NCBI GenBank assembly: GCA_000434775.1
Contig: FR895475.1
Coordinates: forward strand, 1-8,592
Direction: 5' to 3'
DNA from: Eggerthella sp. CAG:368
GTDB taxonomy: Bacteria; Actinomycetota; Coriobacteriia; Coriobacteriales; Eggerthellaceae
DNA length: 8,592 bases
Shown: positions 1-5,042 of the stretch, piece by piece
Layout: each line of letters starts with the position of its first letter
Position numbering within the stretch: position 1 is the first letter of the stretch
The notes under the pieces: model-generated
Databases searched by the model: none
Seen by the model: only the letters and a program-made list of their open reading frames with translations
What the model was told of the DNA's origin: nothing
Program-made: the position numbers and the translations under genes

Positions 1-451
1 CCGAAAAGCACAACGGACGCAGCGTTAGCTGGTCGACTTTCCCTACGGGGAATGATTCGCTTTCCCGACGCATTGCTATTCCCATATACGATCCTGCCGC
101 AATAATGTGGTATTCGCGCGCCTGTTCGCAAAAATACTTCAAAGAAGTAAGGCCGCGCGGTGCCTCTTGAATCTCGTCGAAGATGACGAGCGTGTTTTCG
201 GGGTCTATCGTGTGTCCGCTGCGGAGCTCGATTTGTCGAAGGATACGCTTGGGGTCTAGATTCTGCTCGAATAGGGTGCGGGCAGACTGGTCGTACATGA
301 AGTCGATCTTCACGAAATCGCGAAACTCCTGCTTGGCGAACGCCTCCATGAGCCAGGTTTTCCCCGTTTGGCGCGCCCCGCAAAGCAGTAGGGGTTTACG
401 GTTCGGGCTTGATTTCCAAGCTACCAGGTTGTTCATGAGGAGTCTTTGCAT
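1..451 (-). CDS. AAA+ ATPase, DUF4143 family (5' part, cut by window edge)
   Basis: The reading frame is open from the ATG at 451 down to base 1 (150 codons), so this is the N-terminal part only. A Walker A motif GARQTGKT lies at about residues 25-32, and a Walker B motif LVIFDEIQEA at about 96-105. Then come an IIAAGSYMG sensor-like strand and an SFPVGKV segment followed by LTLRPLCF. This is the typical order in the AAA_14/DUF4143 ATPases of bacteria and archaea, whose C-terminal DUF4143 domain would lie beyond the window. Cellular role and partners are not established for the family; most members are accessory genes. The start is supported by AAGGA about 9 nt upstream. An extended -10 promoter and a tandem array lie directly upstream. 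No degradation is visible in the part present. Confidence 0.9.
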   Translation of the reverse strand, partial: MQRLLMNNLVAWKSSPNRKPLLLCGARQTGKTWLMEAFAKQEFRDFVKIDFMYDQSARTLFEQNLDPKRILRQIELRSGHTIDPENTLVIFDEIQEAPRGLTSLKYFCEQAREYHIIAAGSYMGIAMRRESESFPVGKVDQLTLRPLCFS

Positions 452-485
452 TTGAGGGGTTCCTTACCGTGCGAGTCTTGTGGTT

Positions 486-494
486 ACTATAGCA
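486..494 (-). promoter_or_regulatory. Extended -10 promoter of the DUF4143 ATPase gene
   Basis: On the minus strand TGC-TATAGT is an extended -10 element, with 5 of 6 matches to TATAAT plus the upstream TG. It lies about 35 nt before the ATG at 451, leaving a short leader with the AAGGA site. No good -35 hexamer is present at 16-18 bp. That position falls inside the first unit of the tandem array, which suggests control by a bound protein. This is inferred from sequence only. Confidence 0.45.
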
Positions 495-498
495 GGTA

Positions 499-584
499 CC
501 CCTGAAAAATGTGGGAGACTTGCACAAAGTTCCCCCTGAAAAATGTGGGAAACTCGCACATAATACCCAGGGAAAAATGTGGGA
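499..584. repeat. 34-bp tandem array, three units
   Basis: The 13-mer GAAAAATGTGGGA occurs at 504-516, 538-550 and 572-584, exactly 34 bp apart each time. It is preceded by CCCCT in the first two units and CCAGG in the third. Units 1 and 2 also share the following GA/AACT.GCACA stretch, so the repeat is longer than the core; unit 3 is cut short. The core is flanked by short inverted TCCC/GGGA arms in unit 2. The array sits on the promoter side of the DUF4143 ATPase gene, with unit 1 over the expected -35 region. It looks like a set of protein binding sites. Confidence 0.75.
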
Positions 585-699
585 GAGGCGAGGGGTGCCC
601 ATTCTGGTGCCTTCCCCGACTTCCGTTCTGATGCTCTCTTGATGCCTTCCTTGGTTCCCTTTTGGTGTTCCTTTTCCCCGCGAGCGTGTTGTCAGAGCC

Positions 700-726
700 G
701 GACAAAGCTCTCCGACTCCGTTGTTT
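700..726 (+). repeat. 27-nt hairpin element, copy 1
   Basis: GGACAA at 700-705 pairs with TTGTTT at 721-726 around a 15-nt loop containing CTCCGACTCC. The outer two pairs are G-T, which would pair as G-U only in a plus-strand transcript. C699/G727 extends the stem by one pair. This is the most divergent copy; copy 2 follows 17 bp later. Confidence 0.6.
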
Positions 727-743
727 GCCGTTTACTCCGACCT

Positions 744-770
744 GAACAATGCCCTCCGGCTCCATTGTTC
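744..770 (+). repeat. 27-nt hairpin element, copy 2
   Basis: GAACAAT at 744-750 pairs perfectly with ATTGTTC at 764-770 around a 13-nt loop GCCCTCCGGCTCC. Compared with copy 4, the second base pair has changed from G-C to A-T on both sides, and the seventh from T-G to T-A, so pairing is kept. It ends 31 nt beyond the tag stop codon, at the 3' side of that gene. Confidence 0.75.
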
Positions 771-801
771 GCTTCGTTCGCATCGCGGTGTCGAATATCG
801 C

Positions 802-1362
802 TCATGTAAGCGCGCAAAGATCACAGCTTCGTTCGTGCCCACAGATTATTCCTGAAGCTTGCAGGAAACTGTACGTAATTACGGGTCCTACGAACTTGAA
901 GCCTCGCCGCTTAAGATCACTTGACACGCGGTCGCCAAGTGGGCTCGTGGTGTGCTCGGAGCAGTCTTCGGCTACAGGCTTTCCGTCGACGAATGCCCAT
1001 AGATAGGCGTCAAAGCTTCCAAATTCGGCTTGTACCTGCATAAATGCTCGGGCGTTACCAATAGTGGCTTCGATTTTTCGACGGTTGCGCACGATGGCGG
1101 AGTTTGTCATTAGCTCTGCAATTTTTGAATCGTCATATTCGGCAACTACCAGCGGATCAAAGTCGTCGAACGCCGAGCGAAACGCCTCACGCTTGTTTAA
1201 GATTCCTTCCCACGAAAGCCCTGCCTGGAAGCCCTCAAGCACAAGCAGCTCGAAGAGTGCGTGGTCATCGTGACATGGCACACCCCATTCGCAGTCGTGA
1301 TAGGTTACATAGCGCGGATTCTTTGGGTTTGCCCAGCTGCAGCGGTGTGTTATTTCGGCCAA
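802..1362 (-). CDS. tag: DNA-3-methyladenine glycosylase I
   Basis: This base excision repair enzyme removes 3-methyladenine from alkylated DNA. The 186-aa protein matches Tag over its whole length. The zinc ligands of the family are present: Cys8 near the N-terminus, His22 in YHDCEWGVP, and the His176-x3-Cys180 pair at the C-terminus. The LEGFQAGLSW segment (42-51) carries the conserved Glu43 and Trp51 of the base-binding site, and RGFKFVGPV lies near the end. The start is TTG at 1362, chosen because AAAGGAG lies 6-7 nt upstream and the Tag N-terminus fits exactly; no ATG is near. It is monocistronic by layout, with hairpin elements on both sides and a plausible own promoter. Confidence 0.97.
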   Translation of the reverse strand: MAEITHRCSWANPKNPRYVTYHDCEWGVPCHDDHALFELLVLEGFQAGLSWEGILNKREAFRSAFDDFDPLVVAEYDDSKIAELMTNSAIVRNRRKIEATIGNARAFMQVQAEFGSFDAYLWAFVDGKPVAEDCSEHTTSPLGDRVSSDLKRRGFKFVGPVITYSFLQASGIICGHERSCDLCALT

Positions 1363-1439
1363 AAGATCTCCTTTCGTGGCGGCTTGCTGGTTACTCTTCC
1401 GTAGTGCATCAATTAAAGGGGACTTCGATTTCAGCTCTA

Positions 1440-1469
1440 ATTTTAGACAGTTCCGCCAGCACGAGTAAA
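1440..1469 (-). promoter_or_regulatory. Candidate promoter of tag
   Basis: On the minus strand TTTACT (1469-1464) and TAAAAT (1445-1440) are separated by 18 bp, with 4 of 6 and 5 of 6 matches to the sigma-70 consensus. This would give a leader of roughly 70 nt before the TTG start. A hairpin element lies immediately upstream. The call is by eye only. Confidence 0.35.
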
Positions 1470-1477
1470 TTGTGCCT

Positions 1478-1504
1478 GGACAATACCCTCCGGCTCCGTT
1501 GTCT
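1478..1504 (+). repeat. 27-nt hairpin element, copy 3
   Basis: GGACAA (1478-1483) pairs with TTGTCT (1499-1504) around the loop TACCCTCCGGCTCCG, identical to the loop of copy 4. The outermost pair is G-T, and C1476/G1506 plus T1477/G1505 can extend the stem. It lies just upstream of the candidate tag promoter. Confidence 0.75.
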
Positions 1505-1520
1505 GGCTTTCAAGAAAAGT

Positions 1521-1586
1521 CATTTTCGTTGCTGTAGACCAAAAAACTTTTTGCATTTTCGTGTATATACAGCCTAAAACTTTTTC
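1521..1586. repeat. 33-bp tandem repeat, two units
   Basis: Units 1521-1553 and 1554-1586 match at 24 of 33 positions by hand count. Both begin CATTTTCGT and both carry AAAACTTTTT at the same place (1543-1552 and 1576-1585). The middle of each unit differs. It lies about 105 bp before the ATG at 1693 and about 160 bp before the tag start. Its function is unknown; it could hold binding sites for a regulator. Confidence 0.65.
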
Positions 1587-1692
1587 AATATGTTTGAATC
1601 GCTCGTATGTCTTTGTCGTGCGCTCGATTGCGAGTCCAGCCTTGATGCCCTGTTCGCAAAGCCTGCGTATCGTACGATTCGGGAGGTTATTG

Positions 1693-1896
1693 ATGATCAG
1701 TAGAAGGGAAAGCCCTAATCTTTTTTCGTTATCTACTGAAGGTGGGGGAGTTGTGCGGTTTGGTGTGACTTTGCGTGGTAAGCGGGTGGAAACGCTTGCT
1801 CAAACGCCAAATGGTCTTGCCGCGTTTGAAGCAGCTGCACCGATGCTTGCCGTGGAGAAGTTCAGAGGGTACTTCGATTATCGCGACGGAGTCTGA
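1693..1896 (+). CDS. Small protein of unknown function (67 aa)
   Basis: The ATG at 1693 has GGGAGG six nt upstream (1681-1686), which decides the start; the frame is open further upstream but without a ribosome site. The protein has a basic N-terminus (MISRRES), then alternating segments GVVRFGVTLRGKRVETLA and a helical stretch around AAFEAAAPMLAVEKF, and ends FRGYFDYRDGV. There is no signal peptide, membrane segment or cysteine motif. Codon choice resembles the neighbouring genes. A strong terminator follows 50 bp after the stop. I do not recognise a family. The ribosome site and terminator make it a credible gene, but a function cannot be given. Confidence 0.6.
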   Translation: MISRRESPNLFSLSTEGGGVVRFGVTLRGKRVETLAQTPNGLAAFEAAAPMLAVEKFRGYFDYRDGV

Positions 1897-1946
1897 TTCA
1901 GTGCCAATCATCGTTTAGATATACTTGCGGTCGTGTAACAAAGGAT

Positions 1947-1981
1947 AAAAAAGGGTGGAGCACCTGCTTCACCCTTTTTTT
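1947..1981. terminator. Bidirectional intrinsic terminator
   Basis: A near-continuous stem has arms 1947-1961 and 1966-1980: an A-tract, GGGTG, then GAGC, pairing with GCTT, CACCC and a T-tract around the tetraloop ACCT. The A-run on one side and T-run on the other let it work both for the 67-aa gene (plus) and for the SDR gene that ends at 2016 (minus). Confidence 0.9.
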
Positions 1982-2015
1982 CTTTATGGGATTACCCGCT
2001 ACTATTTTCCGTTAC

Positions 2016-2777
2016 TTACGGACGAAGGCCGCTGCCGCCCTGCGCAACGATGGTTTCGCCGGAAACGTAGGCGGCCAAATCGCTTGCGAGGAACACTGCA
2101 ACGCCACCGATGTCGGTTTTAGGATCGCCGAAACGTCCTAGTGGGATGCCCTTGATGGTTGCTTCGAACGTATCAGGGTAAGCTTCCTTCCAAGCGGCGA
2201 GCTGCTCGGTCATGGCAAGGGGGCAGAGGCAGTTGACACGCACGCCGTCGGGGCCCCATTCGGTGGCGGCCACACGTGTTATGCCGCGGATACCTTCCTT
2301 GGCTGCAGCATAACTTGACTGACCTGGCTTTCCAAACAGGCCAGCACCGCTCGCTAAATTCACCACGCAGCCCTTTGTTTTCTTGAGTTCAGGGAAGGCA
2401 TGCTTCATGTAGAAGAACGTACTGTAGAGTCCTGAGTTGATGGCGAGGTCGAAGTCTTCTCTTGTGTGGTCTACGAGGTTCGTACCACTTTTAGATGCCT
2501 GCGCGTTGTTCACCATAACATCAAGCTTGCCGAAATGCTCGACGCACTTCGCAAGCGCTGCTTCCACTTGAGATTCATCGGATCCTTCAGCGACGGTGTA
2601 GGCAACTTCTGTGCCGTATTCGCCGGTCAGCTTCTCGGCAGCGTCAGCCAAGCGGCTCTCGGTGCGCCCGGTAATGAACAGCTTCGCTCCTTGCTCTGCG
2701 AACGCGCTCGCAATGCCGAAGCCGATACCCTTGCCGCCACCAGTAATCAGGGCGACCTTTCCATCTAAAAGACCCAT
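2016..2777 (-). CDS. Short-chain dehydrogenase/reductase (classical SDR)
   Basis: This is an NAD(P)-dependent oxidoreductase of 253 aa, the usual length for the classical family. TGGGKGIG (12-19) is the nucleotide-binding loop. Asn114, Ser143, Tyr156 and Lys160 form the catalytic set, in LAIN, LASG and SYAAAK. The region after the second strand reads TGRTES without an acidic residue, so NADP(H) is the more likely cofactor (inference). The usual NNAG motif is NNAQ (90-93), a departure from consensus. The start at 2777 is chosen over an upstream in-frame ATG at 2900 because AAAGGAG lies 5 nt before it and the SDR fold begins at once. The substrate is unknown. Alcohol, sugar, hydroxysteroid or acyl carbonyl substrates are all possible, and no neighbour settles it. 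Confidence 0.93.
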   Translation of the reverse strand: MGLLDGKVALITGGGKGIGFGIASAFAEQGAKLFITGRTESRLADAAEKLTGEYGTEVAYTVAEGSDESQVEAALAKCVEHFGKLDVMVNNAQASKSGTNLVDHTREDFDLAINSGLYSTFFYMKHAFPELKKTKGCVVNLASGAGLFGKPGQSSYAAAKEGIRGITRVAATEWGPDGVRVNCLCPLAMTEQLAAWKEAYPDTFEATIKGIPLGRFGDPKTDIGGVAVFLASDLAAYVSGETIVAQGGSGLRP

Positions 2778-2891
2778 GGGTGCTCCTTTCGATTGATCTG
2801 CCTGAATGCTAAGGACTGGGTGGTTCTTTTGGTGCGGAGAAGTGCGTAAGCGTGGGTGATGGGTCGATTTGGGCAGCGGAACGGTTACCTT

Positions 2892-2906
2892 ATCAAGCAA
2901 CTTGAT
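2892..2906. promoter_or_regulatory. 15-bp perfect palindrome, candidate operator
   Basis: ATCAAG-CAA-CTTGAT is a perfect 6+3+6 inverted repeat in the gap between the divergent SDR and flavodiiron genes. It lies about 115 bp before the SDR start and 220 bp before the flavodiiron start. This shape and length suit a dimeric regulator. There is no T-run, so it is not a terminator. Confidence 0.4.
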
Positions 2907-2921
2907 TTGGAATTTCTAGCA

Positions 2922-2948
2922 GGACAATACCCTCCGGCTCCGTTGTCC
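2922..2948 (+). repeat. 27-nt hairpin element, copy 4
   Basis: GGACAA (2922-2927) pairs with TTGTCC (2943-2948) around the 15-nt loop TACCCTCCGGCTCCG. The loop is identical to copy 3, and this copy has the cleanest six-pair stem of the 15-nt-loop copies. It stands between two divergent genes, so it is not simply a 3'-end structure. Confidence 0.75.
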
Positions 2949-3065
2949 GGCCAGAGTGGGTGTTAGTTTGGCGTCTTTTTCTAACTATTAAAGACAATGC
3001 TCTATGAAACCTTAGAATGATGATGCTGGTGCACGTTATTTGGCCAATTCCTTTGGGTACGAATA

Positions 3066-3079
3066 TTGATCATAATCAT
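3066..3079. promoter_or_regulatory. FNR/CRP-type box upstream of the flavodiiron gene
   Basis: TTGAT-CATA-ATCAT matches the FNR consensus TTGAT-N4-ATCAA at 9 of 10 fixed positions, and its inner TGAT-N4-ATCA is a perfect palindrome. It lies 47 bp before the ATG of an oxygen/NO-reducing enzyme, where redox control makes sense. It overlaps or follows the candidate -10, which would favour repression. Binding is inferred, not shown. Confidence 0.4.
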
Positions 3080-3126
3080 CAGGCGTGAATGCAGTGAGCT
3101 TTAATCATCGGGGATAGGAGATGCCC

Positions 3127-4293
3127 ATGCAGGTAACTGAAACTATCAAGTATGTAGGCGTAAACGACCACGAGATTGATCTGTTCGAAGGTCAATACGA
3201 TGTGCGCGAAAACGGGATGGCATACAACAGCTATGTTATTTTTGGTGAAAAGGTAGCTGTTACCGATACTGTCGATGCTCATTTTGTTGATGAGTGGCTT
3301 GGTAATCTTGATTCTGTTTTGGCAGACCGCACTCCGAGCTATCTCATTGTGCATCATATGGAGCCTGACCATTCTGCCGGTATCGTTGCCTTCATGGAGC
3401 GCTATCCCAAGGCGCAACTTGTTGCGTCAAAAATGGCTTTCAAAATGATGAATGCCTATTTTGGGACCGATTTTTCAGAACGCCAGATTGTTGTTAAGGA
3501 TGGTTTCGAGTTTGATCTCGGCGGGCGCAGCTTGAGCTTCATCGGTGCTGCAAATGTACACTGGCCAGAGGTTATGTTTTCTTTCGATTCTCAAGACAAG
3601 GCGCTTTTTTCGGCGGATGCGTTCGGCAAGTTTGGCGCAAACGATATCGAAGACCCTGAAGGATGGACGTGTGAGGCACGCCGCTACTATTTTGGAATTG
3701 TGGGTAAGTTCGGAAAGAACACGCAGGCGGTACTCAAGAAAATTGCTGATCTCAACATCGAGTTTATTTGCTCGCTTCATGGACCTGTGCTTTCTGAAAA
3801 TCTTTCTTATTATTTAGATATATACAACACTTGGTCGAGCTACGAACCTGAAGACCGAGGTGTAACCATTGCCTATGCAAGTGCCTATGGTCACACCAAG
3901 CGGGCTGCAGAAGAACTCGCCTGTGCCCTTGAAGTTAAAGGTCAAACGGTTTCGCTTTTTGATTTAGCCCGTGATGACATGGCCGAAGCTATAGAGGATG
4001 CATTCCGCTACGACCGTTTAGTGCTTGCAAGTATCACGTATGCAGGCGGAATCTTTCCGTTTATGGCTACATTTATCCACACGCTTGCTGAACATGCCTA
4101 TCAAAATCGTAAGGTTGCTTTTATCGAGGCCGGTACGTGGGCACCTGTTGCCGCTAAAGTGATGCGCGTGCAGGTTGAACAGATGAACGATATTGAGTTT
4201 GCTGAGAATGTCGTAACGGTGCGTGGTGCTATCGATGATGGAACACGTTCTCAAATTGCTGCACTTGCAGACGAACTCTCTGTCTCTGAGTGA
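3127..4293 (+). CDS. fprA: Flavodiiron protein (FprA/ROO type O2 or NO reductase)
   Basis: This soluble enzyme reduces O2 to water or NO to N2O, and protects anaerobes. The 388-aa protein has the two-domain class A layout. The metallo-beta-lactamase-like domain carries all diiron ligands: His77, Glu79 and Asp81 in HMEPDH, then His145, Asp164 and His218. The flavodoxin-like domain starts near 247, with an FMN phosphate loop around SAYGHTKRA (252-260) and further FMN contacts near SITYAGGIF and EAGTW. There is no rubredoxin or flavin reductase extension, so an outside electron donor is needed. The ATG at 3127 is preferred over the one at 3121, because AGGAG ends at 3120, which leaves 6 nt and 0 nt respectively. 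O2 versus NO preference cannot be read from the sequence. Confidence 0.96.
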   Translation: MQVTETIKYVGVNDHEIDLFEGQYDVRENGMAYNSYVIFGEKVAVTDTVDAHFVDEWLGNLDSVLADRTPSYLIVHHMEPDHSAGIVAFMERYPKAQLVASKMAFKMMNAYFGTDFSERQIVVKDGFEFDLGGRSLSFIGAANVHWPEVMFSFDSQDKALFSADAFGKFGANDIEDPEGWTCEARRYYFGIVGKFGKNTQAVLKKIADLNIEFICSLHGPVLSENLSYYLDIYNTWSSYEPEDRGVTIAYASAYGHTKRAAEELACALEVKGQTVSLFDLARDDMAEAIEDAFRYDRLVLASITYAGGIFPFMATFIHTLAEHAYQNRKVAFIEAGTWAPVAAKVMRVQVEQMNDIEFAENVVTVRGAIDDGTRSQIAALADELSVSE

Positions 4294-4295
4294 GG

Positions 4296-4347
4296 CACCT
4301 TCAGTGAGGGATGCTGTCAACGCAGAAACAGTTTCAGCATGAAGGTG
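4296..4347 (+). other. Stem-loop just after the flavodiiron stop codon
   Basis: CACCTTC (4296-4302) pairs with GAAGGTG (4341-4347), and ATGCTG (4311-4316) with CAGCAT (4335-4340), giving 13 pairs interrupted by an 8-nt bulge. It begins 3 nt after the stop. Only GTTTAAG follows, not a proper T-run, so it may stabilise the 3' end or work as a weak terminator. Confidence 0.45.
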
Positions 4348-4446
4348 GTTTAAGTCTGAAACAACTTAATGTGTCTGCAATGCTAATTTTCGGAAGGTTT
4401 TTTGACGTTGGTGTGGGTATGTGTTGGAAAACTATTCGTCCAAAAA

Positions 4447-4926
4447 CTATCCTTCAGAAAAACCTGCATCAACGAGGCGATTGCTTCCGTCGGCAGCGGT
4501 TGTTGCAAGTTCGTCGCAACGCTCGTTTTCAGGGTGTCCCGCATGCCCTTTTACCCAGTGAAAGGTTACCGTGTGAGGCTTTTTCGCTTCGAGTAAGCGC
4601 TTCCAAAGATCGATGTTCTTAACAGGTTCCTTCTTGGCGTTTTTCCAACCGCGTTTAAGCCAGCCTTCAACCCAATGCTGATTAAAAGCATCTACTACGT
4701 ATTTTGAATCCGAGAACACATCAACGGTGCAAGGCTTTTTGAGTGCTTCGAATCCTGCAATAACTGCCAAAAGTTCCATGCGATTATTGGTGGTACAGGT
4801 AAATCCTTGAGAAATTTCTTTGGCGTGAAGGTTTCCTTGAGTATCGGTGAAGTGAAGCACTGTGCCAAAACCGCCAGGACCGGGATTTCCGCGTGAAGCG
4901 CCATCGGTATACATCGTTACATTCAT
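4447..4926 (-). CDS. rnhA: Ribonuclease HI
   Basis: This enzyme cuts the RNA strand of RNA-DNA hybrids, removing primers and R-loops. The 159-aa protein is close to E. coli RNase HI in length and motifs. The catalytic residues are Asp8 (YTDGASRGNPGPGG), Glu51 (NNRMEL), Asp73 (FSDSKYV) and Asp138 (ENERCDEL), with His128 in VKGHAGH and the basic KRGWKNAKKEPVKN handle (91-104) that grips the substrate. The start at 4926 follows from the family N-terminus; a GGA about 8-10 nt upstream is a weak ribosome site. The frame is open up to 4998, but the extra residues have no family match. It lies 116 bp downstream of engB in the same direction, with a hairpin between, so co-transcription is likely but not certain. 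Confidence 0.96.
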   Translation of the reverse strand: MNVTMYTDGASRGNPGPGGFGTVLHFTDTQGNLHAKEISQGFTCTTNNRMELLAVIAGFEALKKPCTVDVFSDSKYVVDAFNQHWVEGWLKRGWKNAKKEPVKNIDLWKRLLEAKKPHTVTFHWVKGHAGHPENERCDELATTAADGSNRLVDAGFSEG

Positions 4927-4984
4927 GATAGATTCCGTTCTTTGCTTGTCGGTTTCGCAGGTATCGACAAGGGTTTTCTGCAAG

Positions 4985-5010
4985 TGCCTGCAATACATCT
5001 GTTGCAGGCA
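4985..5010. other. Perfect 9-bp hairpin between engB and rnhA
   Basis: TGCCTGCAA (4985-4993) and TTGCAGGCA (5002-5010) form a perfect stem with an 8-nt loop. On the minus strand, the direction of engB and rnhA, it is followed by CTTGCAG with no T-run, so it is a poor terminator. It could be an mRNA processing or stability element in the two-gene transcript. Confidence 0.5.
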
Positions 5011-5042
5011 AGCTTTCTCTATAACTGCATACAGTTCATTCG

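Larger units (their letters stand above)
452..801. other. Intergenic region between the ATPase gene and tag
   Basis: This 350-bp gap holds, from left to right, the ATPase leader and promoter, the 34-bp array, a low-complexity stretch (about 600-680) with recurring GGTGCCTTCC-, GATGCCTTCC- and GGTGTTCC-like words, and two copies of the 27-nt hairpin element (700-726 and 744-770). Open frames across it are repeat-driven, have no ribosome binding site and resemble nothing I know. I see no gene here. Confidence 0.6.
1363..1692. other. Intergenic region between tag and the 67-aa gene
   Basis: This 330-bp gap holds the tag leader and candidate promoter, hairpin copy 3, the two-unit 33-bp repeat, and about 100 bp (1587-1692) before the next gene. 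A minus-strand frame stays open from 1799 to a TAA at 1443-1445 but has no ATG before the repeat. Part of it (about 1590-1690, with residues such as RRLCEQGIKAGLAIERT) looks protein-like, so it could be a gene remnant. I cannot assign it to a family. Confidence 0.45.
2778..3126. other. Divergent intergenic region, SDR / flavodiiron gene
   Basis: This 349-bp gap contains the SDR leader (GAAAGGAG next to its ATG), the 15-bp palindrome, hairpin copy 4 and the FNR-box-like site, ending in the AGGAG that serves the flavodiiron gene. A weak plus-strand promoter TTGGCC (3040-3045) with AATATT (3062-3067) at 16 bp is possible. No gene is visible in it. Confidence 0.6.

Noticed and set aside
499..584. 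CRISPR-like array
   Set aside because: There are only three cores, the stretches between them are about 16-21 nt and partly similar to each other, and no cas gene is present.
487..783. Minus-strand open frame across the array and hairpin copies
   Set aside because: It has no ribosome site, and its translation is driven by the repeats and low-complexity DNA. The repeat layout explains it better than a gene.
1104..1577. Plus-strand open frame antisense to tag
   Set aside because: The tag gene on the other strand has full motifs and a strong ribosome site; this frame has neither.
2778..2900. N-terminal extension of the SDR from an ATG at 2900
   Set aside because: The extra 41 residues are Pro, His and Lys rich and unlike any SDR, while AAAGGAG stands right before the ATG at 2777.
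3121..3126. Flavodiiron start at ATG 3121
   Set aside because: The AGGAG ends directly at 3120, so the spacing would be zero; the ATG at 3127 has the proper 6 nt.
4927..4998. Longer RNase HI starting at 4998
   Set aside because: The added residues are outside the family domain and run into the engB-rnhA hairpin; the start at 4926 fits RNase HI.
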